Origin: Apilactobacillus timberlakei
GTDB lineage: Bacteria > Bacillota > Bacilli > Lactobacillales > Lactobacillaceae
NCBI RefSeq assembly: GCF_002993965.1
Contig: NZ_POST01000001.1
Location: 106,519 to 170,518, forward strand
DNA: 64,000 nt
Reading direction: 5' to 3'
In this document: positions 36,610-45,874 of the stretch, piece by piece
Position numbering within the stretch: the first letter of the stretch is position 1
How the letters are laid out: the number at the start of each line of letters is the position of its first letter
Notes under the pieces: generated by a model
The model's input: only the letters and a program-made list of their open reading frames with translations
Databases searched by the model: none
What the model was told of the DNA's origin: nothing
Position numbers and translations under genes: made by a program

Positions 36610-36728
36610 AAATCTTCTCCTTCTATAAAGTGAAATAAATAAAAACGTAAAATTACATAATAAGTATTCTACACTATATCAGTAAAATTACCAAATTATT
36701 ATTATAGAAATTAGAAGTATTATCTTAT

Positions 36729-37715
36729 TTATTTGTACAACGCAGAATTCTTGTATACAAATTTCATTAATTTAATAGTATTACTAAATTCATCATCATC
36801 ATTCAAAGTAACTGTTACTAAGCGATCTTTGCCTTTTACTTTACCTGTGCCAACAAAACATAACCCCGCAGAATCAGTATAACCAGTCTTTAGTCCGTCC
36901 ACACCTAAACTAGGATCATAAAATTCTTTTCCAGGTAATAAACCATTCTCATTATAAATAGTTTGGTCACCATCATAAGTGACAGCTTGGCTTGAATCAT
37001 CAACAATTGATGGATATGCTTTTAAAATATAAACTGCAATTTTACCAATATCTTTTGCAGAGACCTCATTACCATCATTATCATTGCCAACTTGATTATA
37101 TCCATAATGCTTAAGGTCACTATTCTCCAAACCAGATGATGATACAAAATGTGCTTTCAATCCCCAGATTTTAGCTTGTTGATTCATCATATTAATAAAC
37201 TTTTTATTACTACCTGCTACCCATTCACCCAGAGCAATTGCAGCATTATTAGATGAGCGAATTAAAGCTGCCTTATAAAGTTCCTTAACTGTATACTTAT
37301 GATTTTTCTTAAAATCAAAGCCACCTAAATCATAACTATGACTCATTCTGACTAAATTAGGATTAGTGGTATTAACAATTTGATTCCAGCCATGATTTTT
37401 TTGTGCTTTTTGAATTACCAAATATAAAGTCATTAATTTAGATAATGATGCGATTTTTTCTGGTTTGTTTTCATTATGTGCGTAAACTATTTGACCATTT
37501 TTGGCATCAATGGCTATCATAGCTTCTGCTTCACCTAAAAATTTGGGTTTTATTTTATGCGAAATTAAATTGTATTTAAAATCAATATTATGATCTTGAT
37601 TTTCAATCTTATTAAAAGATTTTGTAAAAATTGAACCTTTACTAATAAATCCGAGACCTATTATAAAGGTAATTATTATAGCAACAAAAAAGACTAATTT
37701 TTTTCTATTCATCAT
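36729..37715 (-). CDS. D-alanyl-D-alanine carboxypeptidase (serine-type, S11)
   Basis: Trims the terminal D-Ala of peptidoglycan stem peptides outside the cell. An N-terminal membrane anchor (LVFFVAIIITFIIGLGF) precedes the penicillin-binding domain with SLSK (Ser90, Lys93), SSN (154-156) and KTG in DGLKTGYTD. At 328 aa it ends right after the catalytic domain and lacks the C-terminal beta domain and amphipathic anchor of DacA/PBP5, so it is held by the N-terminal helix instead. The ribosome site before the double ATG is weak. Confidence 0.9.
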   Translation of the reverse strand: MMNRKKLVFFVAIIITFIIGLGFISKGSIFTKSFNKIENQDHNIDFKYNLISHKIKPKFLGEAEAMIAIDAKNGQIVYAHNENKPEKIASLSKLMTLYLVIQKAQKNHGWNQIVNTTNPNLVRMSHSYDLGGFDFKKNHKYTVKELYKAALIRSSNNAAIALGEWVAGSNKKFINMMNQQAKIWGLKAHFVSSSGLENSDLKHYGYNQVGNDNDGNEVSAKDIGKIAVYILKAYPSIVDDSSQAVTYDGDQTIYNENGLLPGKEFYDPSLGVDGLKTGYTDSAGLCFVGTGKVKGKDRLVTVTLNDDDEFSNTIKLMKFVYKNSALYK

Positions 37716-37790
37716 TGATTCTACTTTCTGTATATAAATATAGGTTGATTTTAGTTTAATTTAATTGTATAGTACTTATGAAATAAATAT

Positions 37791-37942
37791 TATTAATGTT
37801 TGGGGTGCCGTTTAGGCTGAGATAAACCCATTGTACCTGATTCAGGATAATCCCTGCGAAGGAAAACAATACCTTTTACCTTATATCGTTGTGCATTCAA
37901 CAATAATTTAAAGGGCTCCAAACTTTTTGGGGCTCTTTTTTT
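37791..37942 (+). promoter_or_regulatory. TPP riboswitch (THI element) with terminator
   Basis: The aptamer (about 37791-37872) has GGGGTGCC, GGCTGAGAT, ACCTGATTCAGGATAAT and CTGCGAAGGAA, the conserved blocks of the thiamine-pyrophosphate riboswitch. The expression platform ends in a 13-bp terminator AAAGGGCTCCAAA / TTTGGGGCTCTTT (37910-37938) with a T-run. It controls the ykoE-ykoD-ykoC-type genes; TPP binding should stop transcription. Confidence 0.93.
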
Positions 37943-37965
37943 ATGCCCCCGGAAGGAGAAACAAT

Positions 37966-38520
37966 ATGCAAAAAACTTGGAATTTAAGAAATATTATATT
38001 ACTAACCTTAATTTCTATTATATGCGGAATTATTTTCTTTGCTACTGGTTTTATATATAATTCTTTATCATTAATGTTAACCCCATTTGGTTTAGCACCA
38101 TTTGCCAACGATATATTAATTGGTTTGTGGATTATGGCAGCCCCATTAGCTAGTTTTATTTTTAAGGCTCCTGGAGCATCCATATTATCAGAAGTTTTGG
38201 GATCAATTGTAGAAATGTTTCTAGGTGGACAATGGGGTGCCGCCACTATGATTGGTGGATTTATTCAAGGTATAGCCTCTGAATTGGGTTTTACTCTAAC
38301 GAAATATAAACATTACGATTGGATTGGAATCATTAGCACCACTTTAACTACAACCATTATCACATTTATATGGGACTGCTTCAAAAATGGTTATAGTGCT
38401 TATAGTATTCATATGTTAATTTTATTATTCATCACTAGAATGATATCAATATTTATATTTGGTGGCATTTTAACCAAATTAGTTACTAACATGTTAACTA
38501 GAAGCAATGTAATTAAATAA
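37966..38520 (+). CDS. YkoE-type ECF transporter S component (thiamine/HMP)
   Basis: Membrane substrate-capture protein of an energy-coupling-factor transporter, 184 aa, about five or six hydrophobic segments. The region EVLGSIVEMFLGGQWGAATMIGGFIQGIASELGF matches the YkoE family, predicted to take up hydroxymethylpyrimidine or thiamine. The TPP riboswitch upstream supports this. The start is the ATG at 37966 after AAGGAG; the longer frame begins inside the terminator. Confidence 0.9.
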   Translation: MQKTWNLRNIILLTLISIICGIIFFATGFIYNSLSLMLTPFGLAPFANDILIGLWIMAAPLASFIFKAPGASILSEVLGSIVEMFLGGQWGAATMIGGFIQGIASELGFTLTKYKHYDWIGIISTTLTTTIITFIWDCFKNGYSAYSIHMLILLFITRMISIFIFGGILTKLVTNMLTRSNVIK

Positions 38521-38535
38521 TAGGAGTAAAATAAC

Positions 38536-39942
38536 TTGGCTACATTAACTATTAAAAATTTAAAATTTAACTATGCAAACAATAAGATGCCAATATTTAA
38601 TGATGTAAATTTAAATTTTGCACCTAAAACACTTTCAATAATTCATGGGCCTTCTGGTTGTGGTAAATCCACCTTGTTAAAGATCATTGCGAGACTGTAT
38701 CCAAAATATAATGAAGGTATTTCTTCTGGTAAAATATTTTTAAATCAAAAAGATATTAATTTAATTAATGAACTTTCATTTAGAAAACAAATTGCTATGA
38801 TGTTTCAAAATCCCAATCAACAGTTTTGCATGCAAAACGGATATGACGAACTAATATTTACCATGGAAAATTTGCAATTACCAAAGGATAAAATCAGCAA
38901 AAAAATTAATGAAGCCATTCAATTTGGTAATACAAGTAATATTATATATCATCCTTTTGATACTTTATCAGGTGGTGAAAAGCAAAGAGTAGCATTATCC
39001 ATAATATATGCAATAAATCCCAATATTATTTTATTGGATGAACCTTTTGCTAGCGTTGATTATGAAACTAGACAAATATTGATTGGAAAATTAAATCAAT
39101 TAAAAAATATGGGAAAAACGATCATCGTCGTTGACCATGATTTGTCTTTGTACGAAAAAATATTTGATAATTTAATTATATATAATAATAATACTTTTAA
39201 GTCTATTTCATATAAAGCATCTATTAGAAAGTTTGAAGAGTTTCAAATATCTCCTGCGATAAAATGTTCCATACCAAATAAGCAGCCTATTACCCTAGAG
39301 CTTAAAAATATATCTATAAATAATGGTGATAAAAAATTAATTCAGAACAATAGCATTAATTTCTATCAAGGATATACAACGCTAATTACTGGTAAGAATG
39401 GTTCTGGTAAAACATCATTATTTAACACTCTAATCAAAATGCACCCCTTTAATGGTGAAATTAGACTTAATCAAAAAAATATCAGAAAAATAAGAATTGC
39501 TAAATATTACAAAAACATTGGTATTGTCTTTCAAGATTCAAACAAACAATTTATTAAATTAACCGTCAAAGAAGAAATTCAATTATCAATAAAAAAACAT
39601 AATTATAAACTATTTTCCACGATAGAAATCGACAATTTCATCAAAAATTTGGGCTTAGAATCCTTATTAGATCAAGTAGTATACTCGCTAAGTGAAGGTC
39701 AACAAAAAAAGTTGCAAATTCTATCAATGCTGATTATGGGTCATTCAGTTTTACTACTAGACGAACCCTTTAAGGGTGTGGATTTAAAATCAATTGAAGT
39801 TATAAACGACATGATAAAGTTGGCTAAAACAAGAGGTCAAACTCAAATAATTATTAGCCATCAAAGATATGAACTAAAAGAATTAGTAGACTTTCATGTA
39901 ACCTTAAGCAATAGAAAATTGGAGTATAAGGAGTCTTTTTAA
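38536..39942 (+). CDS. Duplicated ABC ATPase of ECF transporter (YkoD type)
   Basis: A 468-aa fusion of two ECF ATPase domains. Domain 1: GPSGCGKST, LSGGEKQR, LLDEPFASVD. Domain 2: GKNGSGKTS, LSEGQQKK (a degenerate signature), LLDEPFKGVD. This fused arrangement is that of YkoD. It starts at TTG with AGGAG nine bases upstream, 15 bases after the S component. Confidence 0.92.
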   Translation: MATLTIKNLKFNYANNKMPIFNDVNLNFAPKTLSIIHGPSGCGKSTLLKIIARLYPKYNEGISSGKIFLNQKDINLINELSFRKQIAMMFQNPNQQFCMQNGYDELIFTMENLQLPKDKISKKINEAIQFGNTSNIIYHPFDTLSGGEKQRVALSIIYAINPNIILLDEPFASVDYETRQILIGKLNQLKNMGKTIIVVDHDLSLYEKIFDNLIIYNNNTFKSISYKASIRKFEEFQISPAIKCSIPNKQPITLELKNISINNGDKKLIQNNSINFYQGYTTLITGKNGSGKTSLFNTLIKMHPFNGEIRLNQKNIRKIRIAKYYKNIGIVFQDSNKQFIKLTVKEEIQLSIKKHNYKLFSTIEIDNFIKNLGLESLLDQVVYSLSEGQQKKLQILSMLIMGHSVLLLDEPFKGVDLKSIEVINDMIKLAKTRGQTQIIISHQRYELKELVDFHVTLSNRKLEYKESF

Positions 39943-40584
39943 ATGGATCCAGCGCTTAAATTAATCACTATATTAATAATTGCAATTGAGATATCATTTA
40001 CGCAAAACTTGATATTAAATTTTATCATTATAATTGTTAGTTTATTAATACTAATCTTAAACAAGATCAGTTTAAAAAGTTTACTGTACATTTTTTTAGT
40101 ACCTATAATTCCAGCAATTGGAATTTATGCTGCTCAACTAATAAATGGTAGTACAAATTATGGTATCATCCTTGCAACAAGGGTTTATGCATATGTCTTT
40201 TTAGGCACCACTTTTACTAAAACTGCATCGATTAAAAATTTAATATTTACACTTGAACAAAATTGTAAACTACCTGCTAAATTTGCATATGGAGTACTAG
40301 GAGCATTTAATTTAACTGAAACTATCCGAAAAGAAATCAAACAAATTAAATTAGCCGCCGCAATGCGAAATGTTCATTTAACTTTCTTTTCCCCTACTTT
40401 ATACTTTAAGAGTATTATGTCGGCATTGAACTGGTCTAATTTATTGGCTGAAGGCATGACATCTCATTTATTTGTTGAAGATAGTCCTAGAACTCACTTT
40501 AAAAATATCAATATCAATAAATTGGATTACGTTAAAATGATTATTATAATTTTTCTTGTTCAAATAGTGTTAATCAAATTTTGA
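39943..40584 (+). CDS. ECF transporter T component (YkoC/CbiQ type)
   Basis: Transmembrane coupling subunit, 213 aa, that joins the S component to the ATPase. About five membrane segments, and the coupling motifs in LAAAMRNVHL (an ARG-like A-x-R motif). It begins directly after the ATPase stop, completing the thiamine-precursor ECF operon ykoE-ykoD-ykoC. Confidence 0.88.
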   Translation: MDPALKLITILIIAIEISFTQNLILNFIIIIVSLLILILNKISLKSLLYIFLVPIIPAIGIYAAQLINGSTNYGIILATRVYAYVFLGTTFTKTASIKNLIFTLEQNCKLPAKFAYGVLGAFNLTETIRKEIKQIKLAAAMRNVHLTFFSPTLYFKSIMSALNWSNLLAEGMTSHLFVEDSPRTHFKNININKLDYVKMIIIIFLVQIVLIKF

Positions 40585-40657
40585 AACTAAATTAATGTGT
40601 AAATTCATAATTACGTTATAATGAAATTAGATGCTAATTACATAGGGGGCATTTCAG

Positions 40658-40840
40658 ATGGAACGTAAAATGAACAATATTTCTGAAGAAATCATTAATT
40701 ATCAAAAGGATCATGATATCCCAGATACTTTATTAGCTTTTAAATTACATTTTAGTGTTGAAGAATTACACGATATTAAAAGTATGGAAAAATCACCAAA
40801 TCAAGACGAAGTTAATATAATCAAACAAACTTTAGCTTAA
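40658..40840 (+). CDS. Small protein of unknown function, 60 aa
   Basis: A short acidic helical protein (MERKMNNISEEIINYQ onward) that looks like a small lactobacillus-specific family with a helix-turn-helix-like middle (DTLLAFKLHFSVEELHDI). A GGGGG site is upstream of the ATG, TATAAT at 40616-40621 could be its -10, and a strong terminator follows. Function not known. Confidence 0.65.
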   Translation: MERKMNNISEEIINYQKDHDIPDTLLAFKLHFSVEELHDIKSMEKSPNQDEVNIIKQTLA

Positions 40841-40854
40841 TCTGAAATTCATGA

Positions 40855-40890
40855 AAAAAAGGTACTACGCATATGCGTAGTACCTTTTTT
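40855..40890. terminator. Bidirectional terminator, perfect palindrome
   Basis: AAAAAAGGTACTACGCAT / ATGCGTAGTACCTTTTTT, 18 bp per arm with no fixed loop bases; serves the small gene and the convergent repeat-protein gene. Confidence 0.88.
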
Positions 40891-42053
40891 TACAAATCAC
40901 CATTTAATTTTAATCGTCGTTCATCTAAATAAGCTTGAATATAATCAAATCCAATTTCAGCAATATCATTTACCGGAATCTCCTTATCATTAATAAAGAA
41001 AGTTCTAGTTTCATCTAACAAATTAAATTTAATATATTCATTCGTAATTAAAGAAGGATATCCTAAAAATACATTTCCATTTTTTAACTGTAGTCTAATT
41101 AAATGTTTCATCCTTAATGATTGATTTAACAGTAATAATAAATTATTTTCAGTTATATCAAATTGACGATCGGCATTTAAAACCGGTTGTCTCTCAATTT
41201 TTTGCTTAATATTATTTTGAACCATCAATTGCATAATTTTTAAATAGTCAGTATTAATGGTGACACTATCAATAGCTAACATCCGCATCAATACGTATCC
41301 ACCAAACTGTCCTGCCATGTCAACAACTTTTAGGATGATGCTATCCTCATTAATCATAATAACTTTTCCAACATAAAAGTAATTGTGGTTATACCTAGCA
41401 TTAACTTCGATAAAGCTTTGTTGATCAAAAGAATGAGTTAACATTTCAATAATGTGATTAATAGATTTAGCTGTATGAGCAATGGAATCACTAGGGCTAA
41501 CCTTATCAATGACTTTACTCATTGTTTCAAGTTCGCGACCTTGAAATTCTATTAATCTAATATTACTAAATGCAAAATTCTTTAAATAATTTTCAGACAA
41601 TTTAAACTTATTGATGACTAAAAATTCAATGCTATCATTGTTAACTTTTTTGATAATCCCCGTATAAAATTTTTCTGAATCATTTTCTTGAATCAACATC
41701 ATTTGTTTATCTAAATAGCTTTGAATTAAAATTTGTTGAAATAAGTTAATCTTACTAGCAAAATTCACTGGTTTTGGAGAAAATTGTAGTAAGTTATCGT
41801 TTTCGACCACTACCATTTTTTCTTCTATGCGATCTAAATCTTCACTTTTACGCTCAATACTTTCAATTGAAAATAACTTAATTGCAACAAAGCCATCAGC
41901 CATTGCAGTTGATTCATAAGTTTTAACCAAAACTTCATGTTCGTTATATCGGTCAATATAACCAGTATAAAAAATATCACCTGATACTAAATAAATATTA
42001 ACTAACAAGTGATTTAGGTATGCTTTCCTTATTTCTTCTAGTACATACTCCAT
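40890..42053 (-). CDS. Four-repeat LSm-like protein of unknown function
   Basis: Not a family I can name. The 387-aa product is made of four diverged copies of a roughly 65-residue unit, at about residues 5-67, 103-169, 200-265 and 304-369. Each has a helix (xxxILxxSYLDKx), a strand with a polar turn (SGDIFYTGYI, DSEKFYTGII, NHNYFYVGKV, NGNVFLGYPS), a second strand (EHEVLVKTY, NDSIEFLVI, EDSIILKVV, NEYIKFNLL) and a final strand ending IxSIE. The pattern suggests Sm/Hfq-like beta barrels. The ATG at 42053, nine bases from GAGG, is the likely start. It follows the asparaginase gene by 18 bases. Confidence 0.7.
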   Translation of the reverse strand: MEYVLEEIRKAYLNHLLVNIYLVSGDIFYTGYIDRYNEHEVLVKTYESTAMADGFVAIKLFSIESIERKSEDLDRIEEKMVVVENDNLLQFSPKPVNFASKINLFQQILIQSYLDKQMMLIQENDSEKFYTGIIKKVNNDSIEFLVINKFKLSENYLKNFAFSNIRLIEFQGRELETMSKVIDKVSPSDSIAHTAKSINHIIEMLTHSFDQQSFIEVNARYNHNYFYVGKVIMINEDSIILKVVDMAGQFGGYVLMRMLAIDSVTINTDYLKIMQLMVQNNIKQKIERQPVLNADRQFDITENNLLLLLNQSLRMKHLIRLQLKNGNVFLGYPSLITNEYIKFNLLDETRTFFINDKEIPVNDIAEIGFDYIQAYLDERRLKLNGDL

Positions 42054-42071
42054 ATTTAAAAACCTCAAATT

Positions 42072-43046
42072 TTAAGAAATTGCGTTGCCCATAAAACGAG
42101 CTAATTCTTGGCCTGATTTACCAGCACTAAGACCTACTATTAATTTAATTCTAGCCTTTTGGCCGTTTAATCCATGACAAATAGTTAGTCCCATATCTTG
42201 CAGTTCAATACCACCACCATGATAAGCATAGATATCTTGAGCAACTCCATTGATACATCTTGATACTAAGATAATTGGAATATTACGATCTAATAATTTT
42301 TGTAGTGATGGTAATGTTTCAGGTGGTAAATTACCTGCTCCAAGGCCTTCAATGACTAATCCTTTAGTTTTACCGTTATCTAAAGCATCAAATAATGTTC
42401 CATCCATGCCGGCAAAACCTTTAATTAAATAAACACCATCAACAACATTATTAATATCCACTACTTCACTTTGAATTAATTCTTGGAAAAATGATGGATG
42501 ATGTTTACTAATAATTCCAATTGGCCCAAAAGTTGGGGTCCTAAAAGTTGCTACATTCGTAGTATGTGTCTTAGTTACATATCTAGCAGTATGAATTTCA
42601 TCATTCATTACTACTAAGACACCCTTGCCTTTTGCATCTTCACTTGCTGCAGTAGCTGCGGCATTCAATAAGTTATAAAGTCCATCAGATCCAATTTCGT
42701 TAGAAGAACGCATTGCACCCGTGACAACTACTGGCATATCATTTTTTAATGTTAAGTCTAAAAAGTATGCAGTTTCTTCCAAGGTATCAGTACCATGCGT
42801 AACAACTACACCATAGTATCCTTCATGTTCTGCTTCTTTAATACGTTTAACAATTTTCAACATTACTTTTGGCGTAATGTGTGGTGAAGGTAAGTTAAAC
42901 AATTCTTCATTTACAATTTTAATATTACGACCTAATAAATTATCTTGATTTGCAATAGGATTTTTTTCATTTTGAACTACTTCTCCACTATCATCTTGAG
43001 ACATAGAAATAGTTCCACCTGTATGGATTGCTAATATTTTCTTCAA
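42072..43046 (-). CDS. L-asparaginase (type I-like)
   Basis: Hydrolyses asparagine to aspartate and ammonia. The first catalytic threonine is Thr12 in AIHTGGTISM and the second motif is VTHGTDTLEETAYFLD; MRSSNEIGSDG and the GGG-rich C-terminal domain follow. There is no signal peptide, so it is cytoplasmic. It starts at TTG with GGGAGG nine bases upstream. Aspartate produced here could feed lysC. It is co-transcribed with the four-repeat protein gene. Confidence 0.93.
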   Translation of the reverse strand: MKKILAIHTGGTISMSQDDSGEVVQNEKNPIANQDNLLGRNIKIVNEELFNLPSPHITPKVMLKIVKRIKEAEHEGYYGVVVTHGTDTLEETAYFLDLTLKNDMPVVVTGAMRSSNEIGSDGLYNLLNAAATAASEDAKGKGVLVVMNDEIHTARYVTKTHTTNVATFRTPTFGPIGIISKHHPSFFQELIQSEVVDINNVVDGVYLIKGFAGMDGTLFDALDNGKTKGLVIEGLGAGNLPPETLPSLQKLLDRNIPIILVSRCINGVAQDIYAYHGGGIELQDMGLTICHGLNGQKARIKLIVGLSAGKSGQELARFMGNAIS

Positions 43047-43187
43047 GACTAAATGCCTCCCAATAATATAGAAACTAATACTCTATATTGTACATTTAAT
43101 TAATTACTATCACAATTATATAATATGGTAAGGTTGCTTTTTTTAATATTTTAATATATTATCTATTTTAATAATATATATTTTGTT

Positions 43188-43297
43188 GCCTATATAATTA
43201 CTAAAATATGGTTAGTAAGTTTCTACCTGGAACCTTAAATTTCAGACTATAAGCGAAATGATCTAAGTCCTTTTGCTTATGCATAGGGATTTTTTTA
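43188..43297 (+). promoter_or_regulatory. Guanine-class purine riboswitch with terminator
   Basis: P1 GCCTAT / ATAAGC (43188-43193, 43249-43254), P2 TTACTAA / TTAGTAA with the L2 ATATGG, the core TTTCTACC, P3 CTGGAA / TTTCAG with CCTTAAA in L3, and GACTAT in which the specificity base is C (43247), so guanine, hypoxanthine or xanthine is expected, not adenine. A terminator (AAGTCC / GGGATT, T7, 43265-43297) can be prevented when ATAAGC pairs with GCTTAT (43275-43280). Ligand should switch the permease off. The rest of the gap to the asparaginase gene is AT-rich with nothing else clear. Confidence 0.93.
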
Positions 43298-43344
43298 TTT
43301 GCATATTTACATATAGGTCAATAGTAAAATTTAGGAGGATTATT

Positions 43345-44655
43345 TTGAATAATAGTGAAAAAGGCTTAAAGCAAGTTTCACATTTAAAGGCTGCTGTTTT
43401 AGGTCTACAACATTTATTAGCTATGTATTCCGGTGATATCATAGTACCGTTATTAATTGGAGCATTTCTACATTTTAATGCTGCTCAAATGACTTATTTA
43501 GTTTCTGCAGATATTTTTATGTGTGGGATCGCCACCTTGCTTCAACTTAAACGTACCCCTATTACAGGAATTGGATTACCAGTTGTCTTAGGATGTGCAG
43601 TCCAAGTTATTACGCCACTTGAAACAATTGGCGGTACTCTAGGCGTTACCTATATTTACGGTGCAATTATTTGCTCTGGATTGTTTGTATTCTTAATTTC
43701 TGGACTATTTTCAAAATTAAGAAGATTTTTCCCACCAGTTGTAACTGGATCATTGATTACAATTATTGGATTTTCATTAGTTCCAGTTGCCGTGCAAGAT
43801 TTAGGTGGTGGTGATGCTAGTGCTAAAACATTTGCAAATGCTCAAAATCTAACTGTTGGTTTAGTTACAATGGTAGTTGTGTTAATAATTAACATTTTTG
43901 GTAAAGGCTTTTTAAGATCAATCTCAGTCTTAGTTGGAATGATTGTTGGAACTGGATTAGCTGGTGCTATGGGGATGATCTCATTAAGCTCAGTTTCAAG
44001 TGCTAGCTGGTTTAAATTACCACAGCCATTTTACTTTGGTACCCCTCACTTTAGTTGGTCAGCTATTTTAACAATGATTTTGGTCTCATTAACTACAATG
44101 GTTGAATCTACTGGAGTATTTTTAGCTTTAGGTGATTTAACTAATCGTAAATTAAGTAGTAAAGAATTAGCCAAAGGATATCGTGCAGAGGGAATTGCAG
44201 CTATGCTTGGTGGAATTTTTAATACTTTTCCATACTCAACATTCTCTGAAAATGTTGGAGTTGTACAATTATCAGGAATCAAAACTAAGCGCCCTATTTA
44301 CTATGCTGGTTTGTTCTTATTAATTTTAGGATTATTACCTAAGGTTGGTGCTTTTGCTACAGTAGTGCCAAGCTCAGTTCTTGGTGGTGCAATGATTGTA
44401 ATGTTTGGAATGGTTGGAGTTCAGGGTATTAGAATTCTTCAACAAGTTGATTTCAATAAAAATGCTAACTTATTAATTGTTGCAATTGCTGTAGGATCAG
44501 GTATTGGTGTTACCGTTTACCCTCAAATCTTTAGTTCATTCCCTAAATCAGCACAAATTATCTTAGATAATGGAATTGTTGTTGGTGGATTTATGGCTGT
44601 ACTATTAACTATATTGTTCAGCATCAGTGGACAAATTAAATTAGATAAAGAATAA
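43345..44655 (+). CDS. pbuX: Xanthine/uracil-family purine permease (PbuX-like)
   Basis: NCS2-family nucleobase/proton symporter, 436 aa (Bacillus PbuX has 438). The start GLQHLLAMYSGDIIVPLLIG and the substrate-site segment MVESTGVFLALGDL, TFPYSTFSENVGVVQLSG are typical of xanthine permeases. The start is TTG at 43345, six bases from AGGAGG; the longer open frame would begin in the riboswitch terminator. The guanine-class riboswitch supports a purine substrate. Confidence 0.93.
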   Translation: MNNSEKGLKQVSHLKAAVLGLQHLLAMYSGDIIVPLLIGAFLHFNAAQMTYLVSADIFMCGIATLLQLKRTPITGIGLPVVLGCAVQVITPLETIGGTLGVTYIYGAIICSGLFVFLISGLFSKLRRFFPPVVTGSLITIIGFSLVPVAVQDLGGGDASAKTFANAQNLTVGLVTMVVVLIINIFGKGFLRSISVLVGMIVGTGLAGAMGMISLSSVSSASWFKLPQPFYFGTPHFSWSAILTMILVSLTTMVESTGVFLALGDLTNRKLSSKELAKGYRAEGIAAMLGGIFNTFPYSTFSENVGVVQLSGIKTKRPIYYAGLFLLILGLLPKVGAFATVVPSSVLGGAMIVMFGMVGVQGIRILQQVDFNKNANLLIVAIAVGSGIGVTVYPQIFSSFPKSAQIILDNGIVVGGFMAVLLTILFSISGQIKLDKE

Positions 44656-44659
44656 TCAA

Positions 44660-44697
44660 AATAATCACTATACAAAATGTATAGTGATTATTTTTTT
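44660..44697 (+). terminator. Terminator of pbuX
   Basis: AATAATCACTATACA / TGTATAGTGATTATT stem with AAA loop and a T-run. Confidence 0.87.
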
Positions 44698-44759
44698 AAA
44701 AGCAACCTACTTGATAATAAATGAAAGCTAGAACTAGAATTAAGTATGAGGTGATTAAA

Positions 44760-45095
44760 ATGACCAAAAAGAAAATACTTAATATGGAAGAAAAAATCAT
44801 TCATGATATGGATGACTTTTTGGTAGAATATGGAGCTAAAAGATTAGGCAACGATGTCGATGTTGCTAATAAAATTTATGAAACTGGTAAAGGTAACATT
44901 AAAAACTTAGATAACTTATTCAATGATCAAGGATTTGGCAGAACTGAAAAGTTTTACAATATTGGTGTTGGATACTTAAACGATGTTTACGATCACAATA
45001 GTGAAATTGTAAATCAAAAGGCACCTGAAATTGCTAAAAAAGCTTTCAATTATTTAGGTAAAAATGAGCAAGCATTAGATGCTTGGGAAGCATAA
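44760..45095 (+). CDS. Small helical protein of unknown function
   Basis: A 111-aa lysine-rich, apparently all-helical cytoplasmic protein (MTKKKILNMEEKIIHDMDDF onward) without a recognised domain. The ATG at 44760 has GAGGTG upstream and is preferred over the ATG at 44721. Flanked by terminators on both sides. Confidence 0.65.
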   Translation: MTKKKILNMEEKIIHDMDDFLVEYGAKRLGNDVDVANKIYETGKGNIKNLDNLFNDQGFGRTEKFYNIGVGYLNDVYDHNSEIVNQKAPEIAKKAFNYLGKNEQALDAWEA

Positions 45096-45128
45096 AAAAG
45101 CAAGCCTATATTTATGGCTTGCTTTTTT
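45095..45128 (+). terminator. Terminator
   Basis: AAAAAGCAAGCC / GGCTTGCTTTTT with a nine-base loop. Confidence 0.85.
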
Positions 45129-45184
45129 ATGATAAATATTATTTAATTTTAATATAAAATATTTAGCAAAGGAGGAATCAATCA

Positions 45185-45874
45185 ATGAAATCATTATTAG
45201 GAGAGTTTATCGGTACATATATTATGTTATCGCTTGGACTAGTAAGCAGTGTTGTGGTTAATTACTTCTTATTTCCAAAGCATCAGAACCGTTTCCTAAC
45301 GGGATTTTATTGGGGGCTTAGTATCCTAATTCCTTCATTCATAACAACTATTTTCTTTGGCACTGCTGGATTTAATCCTGTAGTTTCATTAACATTAGCT
45401 GTCAGCGGAAAAATAAGTTTCTGGATATTTGTTGGTGAAGTCATTACACAAATTCTTGGAGCTTGGTTAGCATCATTAACAGTTAAACTAGTTTGGTCTA
45501 AATGGCTTAGAAGCTTACCATTAAATCTTAACTTTTATGCAACTGTTCCAAGAAACATTAATAATTGGCGTGCTAATTTTGGATGGGAAATATTTGGTAC
45601 ATTTTTAATTGTGGTAAATACTCAAACATCCTCTAATGTACAAAGTCCTTGGTGGATTAAGACTATTTGGTCATCCATCTTGATGACTATTATCATTTCG
45701 GTTATCGCACCAATTACTGGTGCTGCCTTTAACCCTACTCGTGATATTATCCCTCGCTTCTTCTTCTCAAGAACTTACGATAAAAGATTATCACAATGGA
45801 AATATTCTATTGTGCCATTACTAGGACCAATTATCGGTGGTATTTTAGGGATAATATTTAGCTTTTTCCTTTAA
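45185..45874 (+). CDS. Aquaporin-family (MIP) channel with atypical NPA motifs
   Basis: A 229-aa channel with six membrane segments. The two pore motifs, normally NPA, read NPV (64-66 in AGFNPVVSLT) and NPT (183-185 in GAAFNPTRD); the arginine of the selectivity filter (Arg186) is kept. GEFIGTYIM at the start and GPIIGG near the end fit glycerol-facilitator types. The substrate is unclear; glycerol, water or another small neutral solute is possible. Its end overlaps the convergent degV-like gene by four bases. Confidence 0.85.
   Translation: MKSLLGEFIGTYIMLSLGLVSSVVVNYFLFPKHQNRFLTGFYWGLSILIPSFITTIFFGTAGFNPVVSLTLAVSGKISFWIFVGEVITQILGAWLASLTVKLVWSKWLRSLPLNLNFYATVPRNINNWRANFGWEIFGTFLIVVNTQTSSNVQSPWWIKTIWSSILMTIIISVIAPITGAAFNPTRDIIPRFFFSRTYDKRLSQWKYSIVPLLGPIIGGILGIIFSFFL

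Noticed and set aside
37927-37965. N-terminal extension of the YkoE-type gene
   Set aside because: It starts in the TPP-riboswitch terminator and precedes the AAGGAG site.
43273-43344. N-terminal extension of the xanthine permease
   Set aside because: It begins within the riboswitch terminator; the AGGAGG site and family alignment both support TTG at 43345.
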